64,000 nt of DNA from Diadema setosum (lineage: Eukaryota > Echinodermata > Echinoidea > Diadematoida > Diadematidae), in assembly GCF_964275005.1 (NCBI RefSeq), contig NC_092705.1, forward strand, positions 7,552,641 through 7,616,640. Direction: 5' to 3'. Below the pieces are notes generated by a model. That model was not told the DNA's origin, made no database searches, and worked only from the letters and a program-made list of their open reading frames with translations. The position numbers and the translations under genes were made by a program. Each line of letters begins with the position of its first letter. The first letter of the stretch is position 1. This document shows, one piece after another, positions 35,401 to 47,287 of this stretch.

Positions 35401-36733
35401 CCACATGGGCTCCTATATAGTTGAGCACTGTCAGCCATATTGAAGTTCACACCCTACTTACGTATATATATATATAATGGTGAGTGATATATATTATTAT
35501 TCACATTATTATTCTGAGTTGAGTTGAGTTGAGTTTATTAACAACATACATATGAATATGATAACATGATAACATGAAATTCCACAGTGTAAGATACAAT
35601 AACATGAAATTTCTATGAGAACATAATGATTTTGTACAAGGTTCTTACAGCTTTGCAAGCATATATTTTGCATATATCTATTTATACCTTACATAAGAAT
35701 ACATGTGTTATAATAGATTTAGTTTCGTTGTGATACATTTATCACTGAAAAGGCAAAAGAATGAATATAAAGTATGTAATGTACACATATATGCATAGAC
35801 AGAGGTTCTGAAAAAAAAATCGAACAAAAATAATAGAAAAACAGAAGGTAATGTTGTAAAAGGGGGAACCAAAAATTAGCACAAGTGCTAGTCGAGAATG
35901 GTTCTCCAATTATAGCTACATGTATATTTAAGCTGCTTATTGCAAGGTCTACTCTTTTAAAGTAATTGTACTATAGAAGTACATTAAACTGAACACTGAA
36001 ATTTCTTTTCATCACTAAACTTCTTTTAACAAGTGATTTTTTAGGTTTCTTCGAAATGAAGGTGTTGTTCTTTCCTCTTGAACATTTTTGGGCAAACTAT
36101 TCCAAAACTTTGATCCGACAAAAGATATAGAAAATGTACCATGTGTCGTTTTACAATTCGGGAGTCTAAGCATGGAATGATCTTTGCCTCTAGTCCTGTA
36201 TGCATGATTCATTGGCTCATAATATTGCGTTACAGAATGTGGTAAATGTCCCTTGTGTAGATCATATACAAAGGTTGACACTGCAAGCTTATGCAGGTCA
36301 AACACATCTAACACTCCTAGACTGGTGAATAATGGCCTAGAACCTGTTCTTAAGGGGGAAAAATATTCAAATACAAAGTAATCATGTTTTTATTAATAGT
36401 TGTATTATTTCTCTCGAAAATCATGCGACACGATATCTTAGAATTCTTTTGATATTTGGTCATTTTAGAGCGGCCTTGAAAATTCATCAACTCATAATCA
36501 TTGAAAACATTGTTTATCCTAAGGACATTGCTCCCTAATATATACAAATAAACTTGTTCTTTTAAGCCGAGTGAATTGCAGACAGCAGCGAACGGCGAAC
36601 TGTGTAAATCATTCACATGAAGTAAAAGAGCAATGAAAATAAAAAATATACTTTACTCCCAAAATTGATCCTTGAATCTCTATGATTGAATCTCTATGGT
36701 TGTATTCTTAGACTTAGATATATATATATATAT

Positions 36734-37416
36734 GTGACAGTGCACCTCAAAACAAACAAAAAGTCGCCAGACATGAATTTTTAGTTAAGTGCATATTCTG
36801 AAAGAGGAGACTTTAAGCTTTAAAATGATATATAACTCAAATCAAATGGACTCTGATAACCTATCTAAATATTGGAAAGAAAGCACAAACTCAGGAAAAG
36901 TGTGAACTGAGAAAAGAGGCTCTGAAGTATAGTGTCTATTCAAGCGCTTAATCTTTACTAAACCGTGCTGGCTGTGCGATGAATGGGACAAAAACAGGAA
37001 GTAAACCACCAGAGTAACAACAATGAAGGGATTATCAGATTGAGGTGAAATTGAGCATGCCTTATTAACACATTCTGTCCATAATCAATGCCAACTTTCA
37101 ATACAGTAGCACTATCCTTTCAAAAGTTACTAGAGTTGAAAGGAAAGGGTGTGGACAAGGTTTTTCATAAATGAAAAAAGGATTCTAAAGACACACATAA
37201 CCACACTATTCCACCAAAAATGTTCGAGATAAACTGCTAAAAAAACACACTTTCCTGCCCGTTTTATGATACCAAATTTTAGCATAATGTAAAAGAAGAC
37301 CCGCTCTTTCAGAAAATATGAAAAAGTCAAGTTCTGCTAGGTTGACCCATTTCACTTATTTTCAGTCCTCACGCAAAATCAGTGTGTGCGACTTTATGTT
37401 CGTTTTGAGGTGCACT

Positions 37417-37421
<5 letters not shown>
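36734..37421. mobile_element. MITE with 34-bp inverted repeats inside a TA repeat
   Basis: Ends start GTGACAGTGCACCTCAAAAC and finish with the inverted match (GTTTTGAGGTGCACTGTCAC). Both ends abut TA microsatellites. It interrupts the reverse transcriptase of the 35516-38100 LINE. No coding. Confidence 0.8.
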
Positions 37422-37452
<31 letters not shown>

Positions 37453-37473
37453 TATATGTATATATATATAATG

Positions 37474-37520
<47 letters not shown>
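37422..37520. repeat. TA microsatellite
   Basis: Long TA run to the right of the MITE; a matching run is at 36717-36733. Confidence 0.9.
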
Positions 37521-37521
<1 letters not shown>

Positions 37522-38454
37522 TTTATTTCTTTTCGTTAAAAAATTGATATCTCAGTAAGACAACTCTTTAACCAGTCTAACACCATTCTCCTACTCACCT
37601 ACTGTTCCATAGAATAACAGCTTTCTCAATAAAACTGCATGATCAATACAAGCAAGAACTTTTAAAAGCTCTAAAAAGATTTCAACACAGCGAATGATTT
37701 TACTATATCTCTTATCGAATCTAACAAAGCTATTGTATCATAACCTCTTCTTTTAACCACATAGTTTTTAGGACAAAACTTTTTTGACATACATAACTAA
37801 TGATTTTGATGTTTTAATACACAATATTTTTAAAATTTTTACTGAACATGGTTAAAAGAAATACAGGTTTGTAATTCGTTTAGTTACATTCACTAACATG
37901 CTTGTAAAGTGGTATCACTTTGGCGTACGTATAAAACCTCAGCGCTTTTTTGTTTGCAATTCTGACACAGATTTGCAGATATCATGTTCAATTACATCCA
38001 TGAAAAAAAAAAATATAGAATCAATGAAATTTCCTTTAATACGTTTATTATAACCTTCAAAAGGAGGGTTTCCATTTTTTTTTTTTTTGTATAATCTAAC
38101 CAATGGAAATAAGATATGAACTACAAGAGTCTACGATAGTGGGGATATCATACAAGTATACATTATATACATTTGATATTTTCAAGTTTTTGAGTTTTTA
38201 ACTTTTCATTCAGAAGTTCAACTTGATAACCCTCATGGCCCGTTTGGGTTGTTTTTCAAATGTTTGAACCTCGCATCATAAGACAAACGCAAAATTTTCG
38301 TATTTTGATCATTTGTAACCAAATTCCTATAGTATCATAGTTAGTTTTGGCGATGAACAATTTTTTTTTTAATGCAATTTTTAGATGATTTAAAGTTTCT
38401 ATTACACATTTTCTTTAACATAGGGGTGAACAAAAGTTTATTTTTCTTCCGTTT

Positions 38455-38632
38455 CAATTAAGTCATATGGTTATAAAAAAAAATTCATCCTGTAGCTTTG
38501 AATGCACATTAAGAAATAAATCATATTGTTTATTTACATCAGTATTTAAATCATATGGGTTATAAGAAAACATTCATCCTGTAGCTTCGAATGCACATTA
38601 AGAAATAAATCATATTGTATATTTACATCAGT
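38455..38632. repeat. Tandem duplication, about 88 bp, two copies
   Basis: TTCATCCTGTAGCTTTGAAT and the following ATTAAGAAATAAATCATATT occur twice. Confidence 0.8.
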
Positions 38633-38639
38633 ATAATCA

Positions 38640-39620
38640 CACAACTAGATATGCCGCTAAAATGCAACTGGCATGCCTCGACCATAATGCATGGTTCTCC
38701 CAATAGGTTTAAAGTACTTCTTGGCCATGTAGGTAATGCCTCACATAATTAACACAGATTTATCATAACATGTTTGTCACTAGGTTTCATTTGGATGGAT
38801 GATTACATTGCATAAGAGAGCAGGTATTTGGAGATTTGAGCATTTTCACTTTACCTCTGTTCCTTGCCCTTGAACCCATGGCCACAATATATTCTCCAAA
38901 TAATCACCAACCGGCAACATCCAATTTCATGGTAATACTTTGAGCTATTTTCAAAATGTTGTAAAAATTGTGACAGTTGATTGCTTCCCTAGACCATGGC
39001 CAAAATTTTTCCTTATGGAATCATTCTGCAGTAATGCATGATATACTTAGTTTTATTGAGTTTGTGCATTTAGTAATCTCCAAGGGGTTGAGAAAAGTGT
39101 AACTTCAGCATTAAATAGTAGAATTCTGGCATTTCAACCTGCACTTTGACCCTTGACTTTTGTTAATCTGATTTACATTATAGTTGTCCTACAATGAAGA
39201 AATTACCATTTTTTCAATAAATATCTCACTTCGTCACTTCTACGTTATCTTCCATGTTATTATTGATGCTTTGAAGAACTTTTATTCCTCCATGTTTTTA
39301 TTTATCTGTTCTTTTACATGCACAATATCTTCACATGACCGTTAAACTACAATGTACATTTAGTGCCTATTTCTTTTGTGAAATGTGAAAATTGTAATTT
39401 TGTGTATGTTATGTATTTTGTACCATCACAATATATTGATCAGCTGCGGAAATATGAAAAATAAACTTAACCGAAACGAGAAAATAAAGTGAAAGTCCGA
39501 AGTTCCAACCTCCTGCATCTTGGTCTTTTAAACTTCACAAATTGCTCTGTGAGAGAATAGACCATGTGGAGTTCAATACCATGACCTGTAGAATTTAATA
39601 TCTTACAGTTTTAAGCAAGA
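38640..39620. other. No gene recognised
   Basis: AT-rich, no conserved motif and no long open frame. Position between the LINE relic and the copy 3 3' flank. Confidence 0.5.
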
Positions 39621-40063
39621 AAAAAAAGATCAAAATAATTTCCCAGCTTGCCCAATCTGGTTTAGAGAATGAAATGGACAGCTGGAAACGCTATAAGGTT
39701 GAGCAAGGATTTTTGGGAAAGCAGTGATATCTCTAGCTTGCATGAATATGACCGTTTGATTACAAAATCTGATGGTTACGTGCTTCTAGTAAGTGAAAAT
39801 ATCCGAGTGACGCTGAGAGCGTCATGTGAACCATGTGAAGAAAAACATGCTGAAAACTGTTCAATGGCATGACTACAAGTGCATTTACACTGACAGCATA
39901 TACATGTATACCATAATTATATAACTTTTTTGTGCTGTAGTGTTTCTTCATTTGAAAATCCCTATTTAGCTTAGTCAGCGATGTTCGACTTGTTTGACAT
40001 TTAGCCACCGCAATTTTAGTGTCTTTGAGCCATCTCATCCATTCTGTACGTAATATATTCCTG
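39620..40063 (-). other. Copy 3 3' flank shared with copy 2
   Basis: 39630-39730 aligns with 8400-8520; 39940-40030 (TTTAGCTTAGTCAGCGATGT) aligns with about 13915-13990. It marks the duplicated unit's 3' side. Confidence 0.45.
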
Positions 40064-40288
40064 TCATAGATTAAAGAGCGATTGCAAAATGTATTTATGT
40101 TGGTCCTTGATAGAGAGCTTATAAACTTTCGACGTTTTCTTATGCTCGTCTAGCAGTACCCCTCTTTGCCCCGTGGATTTTCCCGGTATACTTAAAGCGT
40201 TAACATTTGAAAAAGCATTAGATGTGTTTGATTTTGTCACGCGTTGTTTCACCAATATCGGCAGTTTCACAATTAAACGCATCACAGT
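40064..40288 (-). pseudogene. Decayed distal tail of copy 3
   Basis: Beyond the premature stop, the sequence still matches the copy 2 and 4 tails in shifted frames: YVNC just after the stop, SNAFSNVN, then RGVLLDE, where intact copies continue into the first GYLI motif. Here that motif and the terminal one are gone (GVLLDEHKKTSK). Confidence 0.75.
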
Positions 40289-40951
40289 TCACGTATATGT
40301 GCCAATTTGACAACCACGTGATGGTGGTGATGTCTTTGCTGTCTTACGAGATTCAATCGGTGTACTGCTCTCTCCTTTTTGCATCTCAAATGTTGATGGT
40401 GGTATTTCATAAAAATCGGTGTAACTGAGGTCAGATTTACCCTCTTCTACCGATGGACCATTGCTTCTGTTCCAGAGTGAAGTGTTTTCCATCTCATTCA
40501 GTATGTCTTCCTTGTCCTCTACAGCTTCGTGAGATATTGAGCCAACCACATCACACAGCATCACACCAGAATTAGTTGTGGTTGATAGATGGTCTGGATT
40601 GCCCATCTCTAGCCCCACCAGTTTACTCTCATGTATTATTAAGTCCGTTTCCACCTCTGCTGCTTCTATGTCATCATTGACGTATCCCTGTCCCTTAGCA
40701 CAGATGGATGATGTTGCCATAGGAGCGTCAAGAAATCTGTGAGATGCTGAAATCCCAGAAGGATGTACCTGTACTCTCGTGGTGCTTTGTCTGCTCATTT
40801 CAGCTAATGGGAGATCTGCTCCATTACCACTATTGTGGGGAGAGTCGTAGATTTTGGACTTGTCAAGATCATCAGGTATAGTTTCGTAGAGGTCGTCATC
40901 CCTTGTGGACAGAGAGTGTTTAGCGGAATTCCGGGACACAACATCATGTGT
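40289..40951 (-). CDS. Copy 3 exon 6: truncated cytoplasmic tail
   Basis: 663 bp with stop, phase 0 start after TTCTTTTTGCAG. Motifs: LYETI (tail residue 22), IYDSP (35), GYVND (90), FYEIPP (181). The stop arises because CACATATACGTG replaces the GCATACGTG-type sequence of copy 2, adding two bases just before the conserved YVN site. A GA microsatellite (40977-41003) lies just upstream in the intron. Confidence 0.83.
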   Translation of the reverse strand, partial: THDVVSRNSAKHSLSTRDDDLYETIPDDLDKSKIYDSPHNSGNGADLPLAEMSRQSTTRVQVHPSGISASHRFLDAPMATSSICAKGQGYVNDDIEAAEVETDLIIHESKLVGLEMGNPDHLSTTTNSGVMLCDVVGSISHEAVEDKEDILNEMENTSLWNRSNGPSVEEGKSDLSYTDFYEIPPSTFEMQKGESSTPIESRKTAKTSPPSRGCQIGTYT

Positions 40952-40971
40952 CTGCAAAAAGAACGAAATTA

Positions 40972-41002
<31 letters not shown>

Positions 41003-44000
41003 GATGACTTATAAGCCTACAGATACAGTAGTTTTATCACTGCACTGCTCATTGCCATCTTCTTGCTGCATTGAGAGAAGAATATTTTCCCTCATATCTC
41101 GACCCTGAGTACCGAAAGCCTGCAGATTATTGAATTTGTGATCACGTGAAAACAGTCACAACTGTTAATATGACATGGACAAGGGGACTTTATATTCATG
41201 CATTGAATGACAGTGGATGAGGTCTCATGAAGGCATTCATAATTGATCCTAGTTCGAAGAGGTGAAATAGAATTTCGAATCCTTCTTCGGTATTATGCTA
41301 CTGTGTTTGGAAGATGTACCTTTAAGTTAGATATGAATCTGAAATAAATGATTAGAGATGATTGACTACAGCACTGGAAAACTAGAAGTTGTCATGATCA
41401 GGATGACGAGGCTTATTCGTCGGTTGCTTTGCACAGAAACTATGCATTGAATAATGTCAATGGCTTATATGCCTTCCATGGCGTTTAGCATCAATGATTA
41501 CAACTGTACCTAATTAAGCCTCGGTTACACCGGAGCCGAATCAGCTGCGAATCCACCCGAATACACGTATTTGAGGGGATTCGGGAGCATTCTGTTCTCC
41601 TCCCCCGAATGGGAGAAAATTCGGGAGGGATTCGGCTCGTTTTGAAATGTTCAAAACCAGCCGAATACCCTGAAAACTACTCCCGAAAGTGGCCCGGGCA
41701 AATTTCATTCGGGCCACATTCGGGATATATTCGGATCATTAGGGGAGTAACGGCCCGAATCATCTATAGTAAAATAGACATGAATATCACGAATAGAACT
41801 GAATATGCTCAGAATTTCCCCCGAATACCTGCCCGAATCCATCCGCATCGTTACCCGAATACAGAGCAGAATACAGGCGAGTTGGTCAAATAGGGCAGAA
41901 TACTGCCGAATAGCTGCTACAGCCGAATAGGTCGACTGAGCGGCCAGAATGACCCGAATAGCCTCGCGAATATAGCCAGATTAGCGATTCTGCTCTGATT
42001 CGGGACCTATGCGGAACCTTTTCGTCTCTGATTCGGGGAGCTCCCCGAATCAGAGACGAATAGGTTCCGAATCTACCGAATCCATCCGATCAGGGCCATA
42101 TTCGGACAGAGTTGGTCCAAATCTATTCGGGAGAATTCGGCTTTGGTGTAACCCTGGCTTATGTCACAATCGCTCGTCAGTTGTAGACTTAGGGCGGACT
42201 TACGCTGCTGTTTCTGTGCCGAGTAGTCCTACATCTCGGGTACTTCTTGTGGAACCATCTCAGGAGTATCACCATCAAGATGAGAGCGAGGAGTGATGCA
42301 AGTGCGATAGGAAACCACGTGAAGAACGTATCCTTGGTAACACGGCGTTTTGTTGTAGAGGTTCCGAGAGGTTTCTGTGAAACTGGTGGTAAATATTCAG
42401 CAATCAGGTGTTAATGGAGAGCTGCTTTACATGGAATTATGATACACAGTAAATGAATTTTACGATGATTCATGCCCAAGTTCATTTCAGGTTTATGAAT
42501 ATGTACAATTTGATTTCCCAAGAGTATTATAGAAAATAATAACTATTCAACTAATGAAGCATAATATCTACAATAATTGATTCATATGTTGATTTTTTTA
42601 AGCTAAAAAGAAAATAAGTGAAAACGTCAACATGTAAACCTTGCGAGGGACTTTCCTGATGAGTGTTTGCAATCCAAGTAGTTGTGCCTGAGTATGTAAC
42701 GAAAGGATTGAGAAAATGGAATGAGAATCATTATCACTAGATTATATTCATATGCACTCATAACAAAATTAAGACAATGCATGCTAGAAATTGTTTCCAT
42801 TCAACTTGATGGATCTTGATCATGTTCATAAAGTCCAAAGATTCATAATATTCAGAAGGCTCGTAAATCCGGTAATGAATAATGGTCGTTATTCCGAAGG
42901 TTCTTATCCGAAGACGAAATAAGGTCTGTAATTCGTTAGTACGCACCTTCTTTTCATTTTAGAATCAACGAACCTTAACATTTCGTTCTCGGATTAACGT
43001 ACCTTTGATATAACACATCAAATGTTGGGATTATCACATCCAATTTCGTTTTCGTAAAAACAGACCTCTATAGGTACAGGAATTCGGGTGTTTCGGAATA
43101 ACAAAAGTTATTCGTCATTTCCGGATTAATGAACCTTGGCAACAATAAATATTGCTCGCTTATGTGCACTAAACTATTCATGTAGTCAAAAGACGTGGGG
43201 AGTTGGTAGTATGATTGCAACAATTTTGTTGCAAAATGTCAGCTTCCTAGATACCATGAAAACAGCTCTCACAAGTTTAACTCAACTTCTGACAGACTTC
43301 CCTGCAAAGAGTTGCAGTTTCGTACGATTTTGAATTCTTACTGTGGATGTGACTTGTCACGCTGCTCTGTGTTGTCATGGTACGAATTGCTCGTAATAAG
43401 ATGTGAAATCCGACACGTGTTCCATCCCCGTCACTTGTGAAGATCATCTGCAGACGGGAGCTTGCGCTACGGAAGTTCAAATTTTGGCGCGAGTTTTCCA
43501 TGTTTCCCGTCCAGTGTTTCCAATTGTCTTCAATTTCGGTAAATCTGATATCTCCGTCACCAATGTAAAGGTAGTCTTTATCTTGTTCCATGTTGAAAAC
43601 CAGGACTTCTAACTCTATGGATGAATCGTTTTCAGTTCTAATATCCCAAAGACAGTAGCCGTTATTAGGGTAGACCTCAGGGTAAAGCGGAGATTTGATG
43701 GGCATTGGGAGTCCGACACGCAATACGAATTCTAAATTAGAACATCACAAAAGATACTAAAGCTTAAATTTTACAGCAGTGCTGGTTGTCACAGTCATGT
43801 GAAAAAAAATAAATCCTTAGACGACATATTGTATGGTTCATCAAGAACAGTACACATGCTAGTATCGAAAAGCTAACATCAGTTTACATGATAACATTAG
43901 CCGGCTGTATTGTAGCTGAATGTTATAATATTTTTCCATCCGAACATGCTGTTAGCATTCACAGAGTGGTAATATAAGTTACATATCTTACATATCATAT

Positions 44001-46376
44001 CGCATGTGTACAAAGTAATGTTATACATACATAGCTATGCTTTGAAAAGCAAGGAAAAAAAAAACAGTTATAAGAATTGCTTTACAAATGTTACCTTGGC
44101 TCACATCAATCAATTTAATCTTCTTATAATGCTTACAATATTTATAAGTACTTTCTTCAGAGAGGACATAATGGCACAGGTACAGCTGGCTCCAATCTGC
44201 TTGGAAAATTCTTTAAGTATTGGCTCCAGTAGGCCTACCTTTTTTTTTTTCAAAAATAAAATAACTTACAGATAAATCCTTCCACTATTCAAGAAAAAAG
44301 TGATTTCTTTTTCTGTTTAGCATGGATGTACCTTGATGCTCTACGGCCGCAACAGTCATATTCAATGTAAGCTGACTCAGCAGCGAGGACAATTTGTCAT
44401 CTAAAAGTGCGTGTCCAAATGTTACTTGCAGCCAGGCATGGCTAAACGGTGATGTCACGTCACTTGGTAAGTTTTCAACATTGGTGCCGCTGAAGCTAAC
44501 TATTGTGTTGTCTCCGCTTGAGTAAAAGCCATCACCTATGTTCATCATAATATGGTCATATGGAAACTTGAAGCTGTGGAAACTGAATTTTATCCTGTAG
44601 CTGGCGCTGGTTGTAAACCTCCAAATAGGGTCGAATTCATCCCGCATCGCTTCTTTCCACAGAGCAGTGTTTTCAGACGAAATGGAGAAAGGTGACTCGA
44701 GTGAGAGAACTGTGTATACTGCAAAATGAAGCACACACACACAAAAGAGAGATAAAGAATAAAACTGCGGCAAATATATAAGAAAAGTCAACATTACAAA
44801 GAGAACCGAATCTGACATCCAGATGTCGAGTTTCGTCGGAAACATTGAACTTCCATCAACGGGAAATATTCCAAATCATGAAACAAATTTTAGAATGACA
44901 CACCATTATAATAATCATATAGATTCTTAAATGAGATTCTGCACTGCGATATATGTAAAATTTAACATGGAAATGTCATTTTAATCGTCAGGAGAGATTT
45001 TAGACCTGAAAGTCTTGTGGTCTTTTCAACATAACAAAAATATAATGAAACTGAGTAGCGAAATCGGGGGGGGGGGGGGGGGGTAAGAGAAGAGGAAGAA
45101 TGCACTGGCGTGGAATATTGAAATAAAAGGAAAAAAGAGCGAGAGGAGTGATAATGATAATAATAAGAAGAACAAGAATGCGCAGGAAACGGGTTATGTC
45201 AAGTGGTTTAAAAGGAGAAATCTATAAGCATTCTTTGAAAATAACCGTCCTAATGTAGGCAAGGATGTGCAACGAATAATCCTGAAGGGATATTATTTCA
45301 ATATCTATACCCTGTAAAATTGATTGTTCTCTTCACAAAGGTTGTTCGATACACTGGAGGTGAACTATAGGCCTACATCTTTCTTGAAATATCTTACAAA
45401 AAATGTCCCCAGGTTTGCTCTGTTCAGTGTTGTTGTGTTGTTCTGTCTGCTAAAGAATTTTCACTCTAATCTATAGTAATACCATGAATTTTATGCCGTT
45501 TGATTTTAATGATTTAAGAAGTGGAATTTTCTGATCAATGCTGTTGAATAGCATTGAGAAATAAAGGAAAACTCTTGTACTGTATGAAGCGTGCTCATCA
45601 GCACATGTGATATTCGTTTGTTAACCCGAAAATTAAATGTGGTTTCTTATTCAGAAGATTCGTTATTCCGAAACACAATTCCGTATAACAAAATGTTCGT
45701 TAATTACAAAATGAAAGATGTTTGTTTCATTTTCAGATTAACATATCTTGGGAAGAACTAATTGAACCGATCAGCACATCAGAGTATAATGATATAAACG
45801 CTAGTTAGACATGGGCTGTATTAACGTATTGTTTTCAACAACAACACACACAAAAAAAATCAGAAAAAAACATTTGCACTACCTTAAAGGAATGACCCGG
45901 GTAAGAAAAAATATATACACCTTAAAGATTCCTTAAGAAAGAATTAAATAAGGAAATCGTGCGATGGTTATTTACAGACTTTACATTTACAGATCATTTT
46001 TGTGTGAACGTGTGTGAAATAAAGATGTCAACTGATAGCGCACACAGAGCTCTAATTATTTTCCCGCCCCATATAAAAAAGAAGACTACATCTCCTAAAC
46101 ATCTCTTTCAGAATTTGGGCACGAAGAGATTGATTATTGTAAACCTAAGTAGATTAAGCTATCATAGAAGAGTCACAATTCTTACAACTATTCCCCTGCT
46201 GTTGCAAAGAGTCAAAGTTTAGTTAAGTGAAGTTAATAACCAATACCTGACGTTAAAAAGCACATGAATGAACCATCGATGCGTGGAGATTTTCGGATCT
46301 TACCTGATTCTACGTAGAATGATGGATACGTCATGTCTACAAGTAGTACAGTAGCCAACATGATTAGCAGATCCAT
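40289..46376 (-). CDS. Receptor copy 3: CUBa-CUBb-stalk-TM with truncated tail, 579 aa
   Basis: Six coding exons: 46304-46376, 44332-44718, 43342-43731, 42640-42687, 42204-42382, 40289-40951. They sum to 1740 nt, 580 codons with stop, all phases consistent. The ectodomain and TM are intact with one stalk repeat. The tail is 220 residues against 397 and 387 in copies 2 and 4. It lacks a middle block of about 55 residues and everything after a 2-bp insertion near 40294 that leads to a TGA at 40289-40291. Both C-terminal GYLI motifs are lost; YETI, YDSP, GYVND and FYEIPP remain. Either a gene in decay or a variant with altered signalling. Introns hold foldback elements (41515-42150, 42850-43138). 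Confidence 0.78.
41515..42150. mobile_element. MITE with CCCGAAT/ATTCGGG words
   Basis: Inverted ends TAAGCCTCGGTTACACCGGA and TAAGCCAGGGTTACACCAAA flank a GC-richer core made of many CCCGAAT and ATTCGGG words. The open frames inside come from these words. In copy 3 intron 5. Confidence 0.75.
42204..42382 (-). CDS. Copy 3 exon 5: transmembrane segment
   Basis: 179 bp, phase 1 to 0, acceptor TTTACCACCAG, donor AGC|GTAAGT. The helix FFTWFPIALASLLALILMVI is followed by LLRWFHKK. It has a longer basic juxtamembrane part (KRRVTKD) than copies 2 and 4. Confidence 0.86.
42640..42687 (-). CDS. Copy 3 exon 4: stalk mini-exon (single)
   Basis: 48 bp, phase 1-1, acceptor ACTCAG, donor G|GTTTAC. Encodes GTTTWIANTHQESPSQ. 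The only stalk repeat found in this copy. Confidence 0.78.
42850..43138. repeat. Foldback repeat with TTATTCCGAAGGTTC words
   Basis: Words such as CGTTATTCCGAAGGTTC on the left oppose GGATTAATGAACCTTGG on the right. Similar words recur at 45640-45760. It lies in copy 3 intron 3. No coding. Confidence 0.55.
43342..43731 (-). CDS. Copy 3 exon 3: CUB domain (CUBb)
   Basis: 390 bp, phase 1-1, acceptor TTCTAATTTAG, donor CCACA|GTAAGA. SPLYPEVYPNNGYCLWDIR, VLVFNMEQDKDYLYIGDG and SSRLQMIFTSDGDGTRVGF are the CUB landmarks, including the Asp residues expected for calcium. A single cysteine. An ordinary donor, unlike the stalk exons. Confidence 0.9.
44332..44718 (-). CDS. Copy 3 exon 2: CUB-like domain (CUBa, type B)
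   Basis: 387 bp, phase 1-1, acceptor TTCATTTTGCAG, donor G|GTACAT. ISSENTALWKEA, IWRFTTSASY, IKFSFHSFKFP, MMNIGDGFYSSGD, ENLPSDVT, AWLQVTFGHALLDDKL, NMTVAAVEHQ. No cysteines. Confidence 0.85.
45060..46225. other. Copy 3 intron 1, repeat-rich
   Basis: A G18 tract near 45067 and relics of the 42850-type foldback words (45640-45760). No additional exon seen. Confidence 0.5.
46304..46376 (-). CDS. Copy 3 exon 1: signal peptide
   Basis: 73 bp, ATG at 46376, donor TCAG|GTAAGA. Encodes MDLLIMLATVLLVDMTYPSF then YVES. Confidence 0.87.
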
Positions 46377-46642
46377 GATTTGATACACACGCGTAACGTC
46401 GAATCCCATTGTTGCCAGTGAGAGAGGGGAAATACACCCACGCAAGCCCAGTGTCTCTGAAATTTGATATTAGAAATTGCGGTCTAGATATAGTACTGTT
46501 AATGCGAGGGTAGTCTATCGGTATTGATGTTCTGTGTCGCAGGTCAGTGAATAGAGTACTCAACGATCTTTGTCATGACAAGAAAACTTCTTTTTGTCGC
46601 GGCAGCTGTATACAAGTAGGCCTACTCGTGAAAGTAATTTTG

Positions 46643-46653
46643 CTTTCACTTTC
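46643..46653 (-). promoter_or_regulatory. IRF/ISRE-like element upstream of copy 3
   Basis: Minus strand GAAAGTGAAAG, which fits the IRF pattern GAAANNGAAA exactly, 267-277 bp upstream of the ATG. The copy 2 site has one base different at the same place. Role inferred from position and conservation. Confidence 0.5.
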
Positions 46654-46746
46654 ATCCTGCCAATTATGCATGCATAGCTTAGCATGTATTTATATATAAA
46701 TGTATGTATTATATGGTTATATATATTAATATGTGTACACACAAAC

Positions 46747-46747
<1 letters not shown>

Positions 46748-46790
<43 letters not shown>

Positions 46791-46998
46791 ATAATAATGT
46801 CACAATAGAGGGATGATAGCGCGAATGAATTTCCACTGTGGAAATTCATTCGCACTATCATCCCTGACGAAGGGGGAGGCCCCCGAAAATTCGGATTTTG
46901 AATTAAAATCAAGGCAATCGGCATTTAATGCATTCCTCTGTTGTGACATTATTATTGCTATTTCTAGTACTGCCAATACGCGGAGCAACTACACTATG

Positions 46999-47046
<48 letters not shown>

Positions 47047-47287
47047 GAGTTTGTTCGCAAAAACCGATAAGTCCATTTTTGAAGATTTTGAGTTACGGTC
47101 TCTGTCATAAAGTACAAAATAATACCTCTTAAATGATGTATTGGTCACTACATATAAAGGTACATTTTTGAAGTTATGGTCAAAAGAAGCAAAAATTTTC
47201 TTATTATTCTCTTTATTTTTCTTGACCTTTAATCGCAAATATCTCCATTTGGCAAATATGGACTTATCGGTTTTTTCGAACAAACTC

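Larger units (their letters stand above)
35516..38100 (-). pseudogene. LINE relic (CR1/L2/jockey-like reverse transcriptase) split by a MITE
   Basis: Read on the minus strand: KVIPLYK and NYKPVF (about 37880-37940), DTIALLDSIRDI (about 37715), IDHAVLLRKLLFYG (about 37620), then after the inserted MITE LLHVNDLHSS (about 36600), and C-terminal FWNSLPKNVQEE (about 36080). These are successive landmarks of a non-LTR reverse transcriptase. The 3' end has a TCAAC pentamer tail at 35516-35540. Several frameshifts and stops show it is dead. Confidence 0.72.

Noticed and set aside
41609..42296. Two open frames rich in Arg, Ile and Pro
   Set aside because: They are made by the CCCGAAT words of a MITE, and the second runs antisense into the TM exon.
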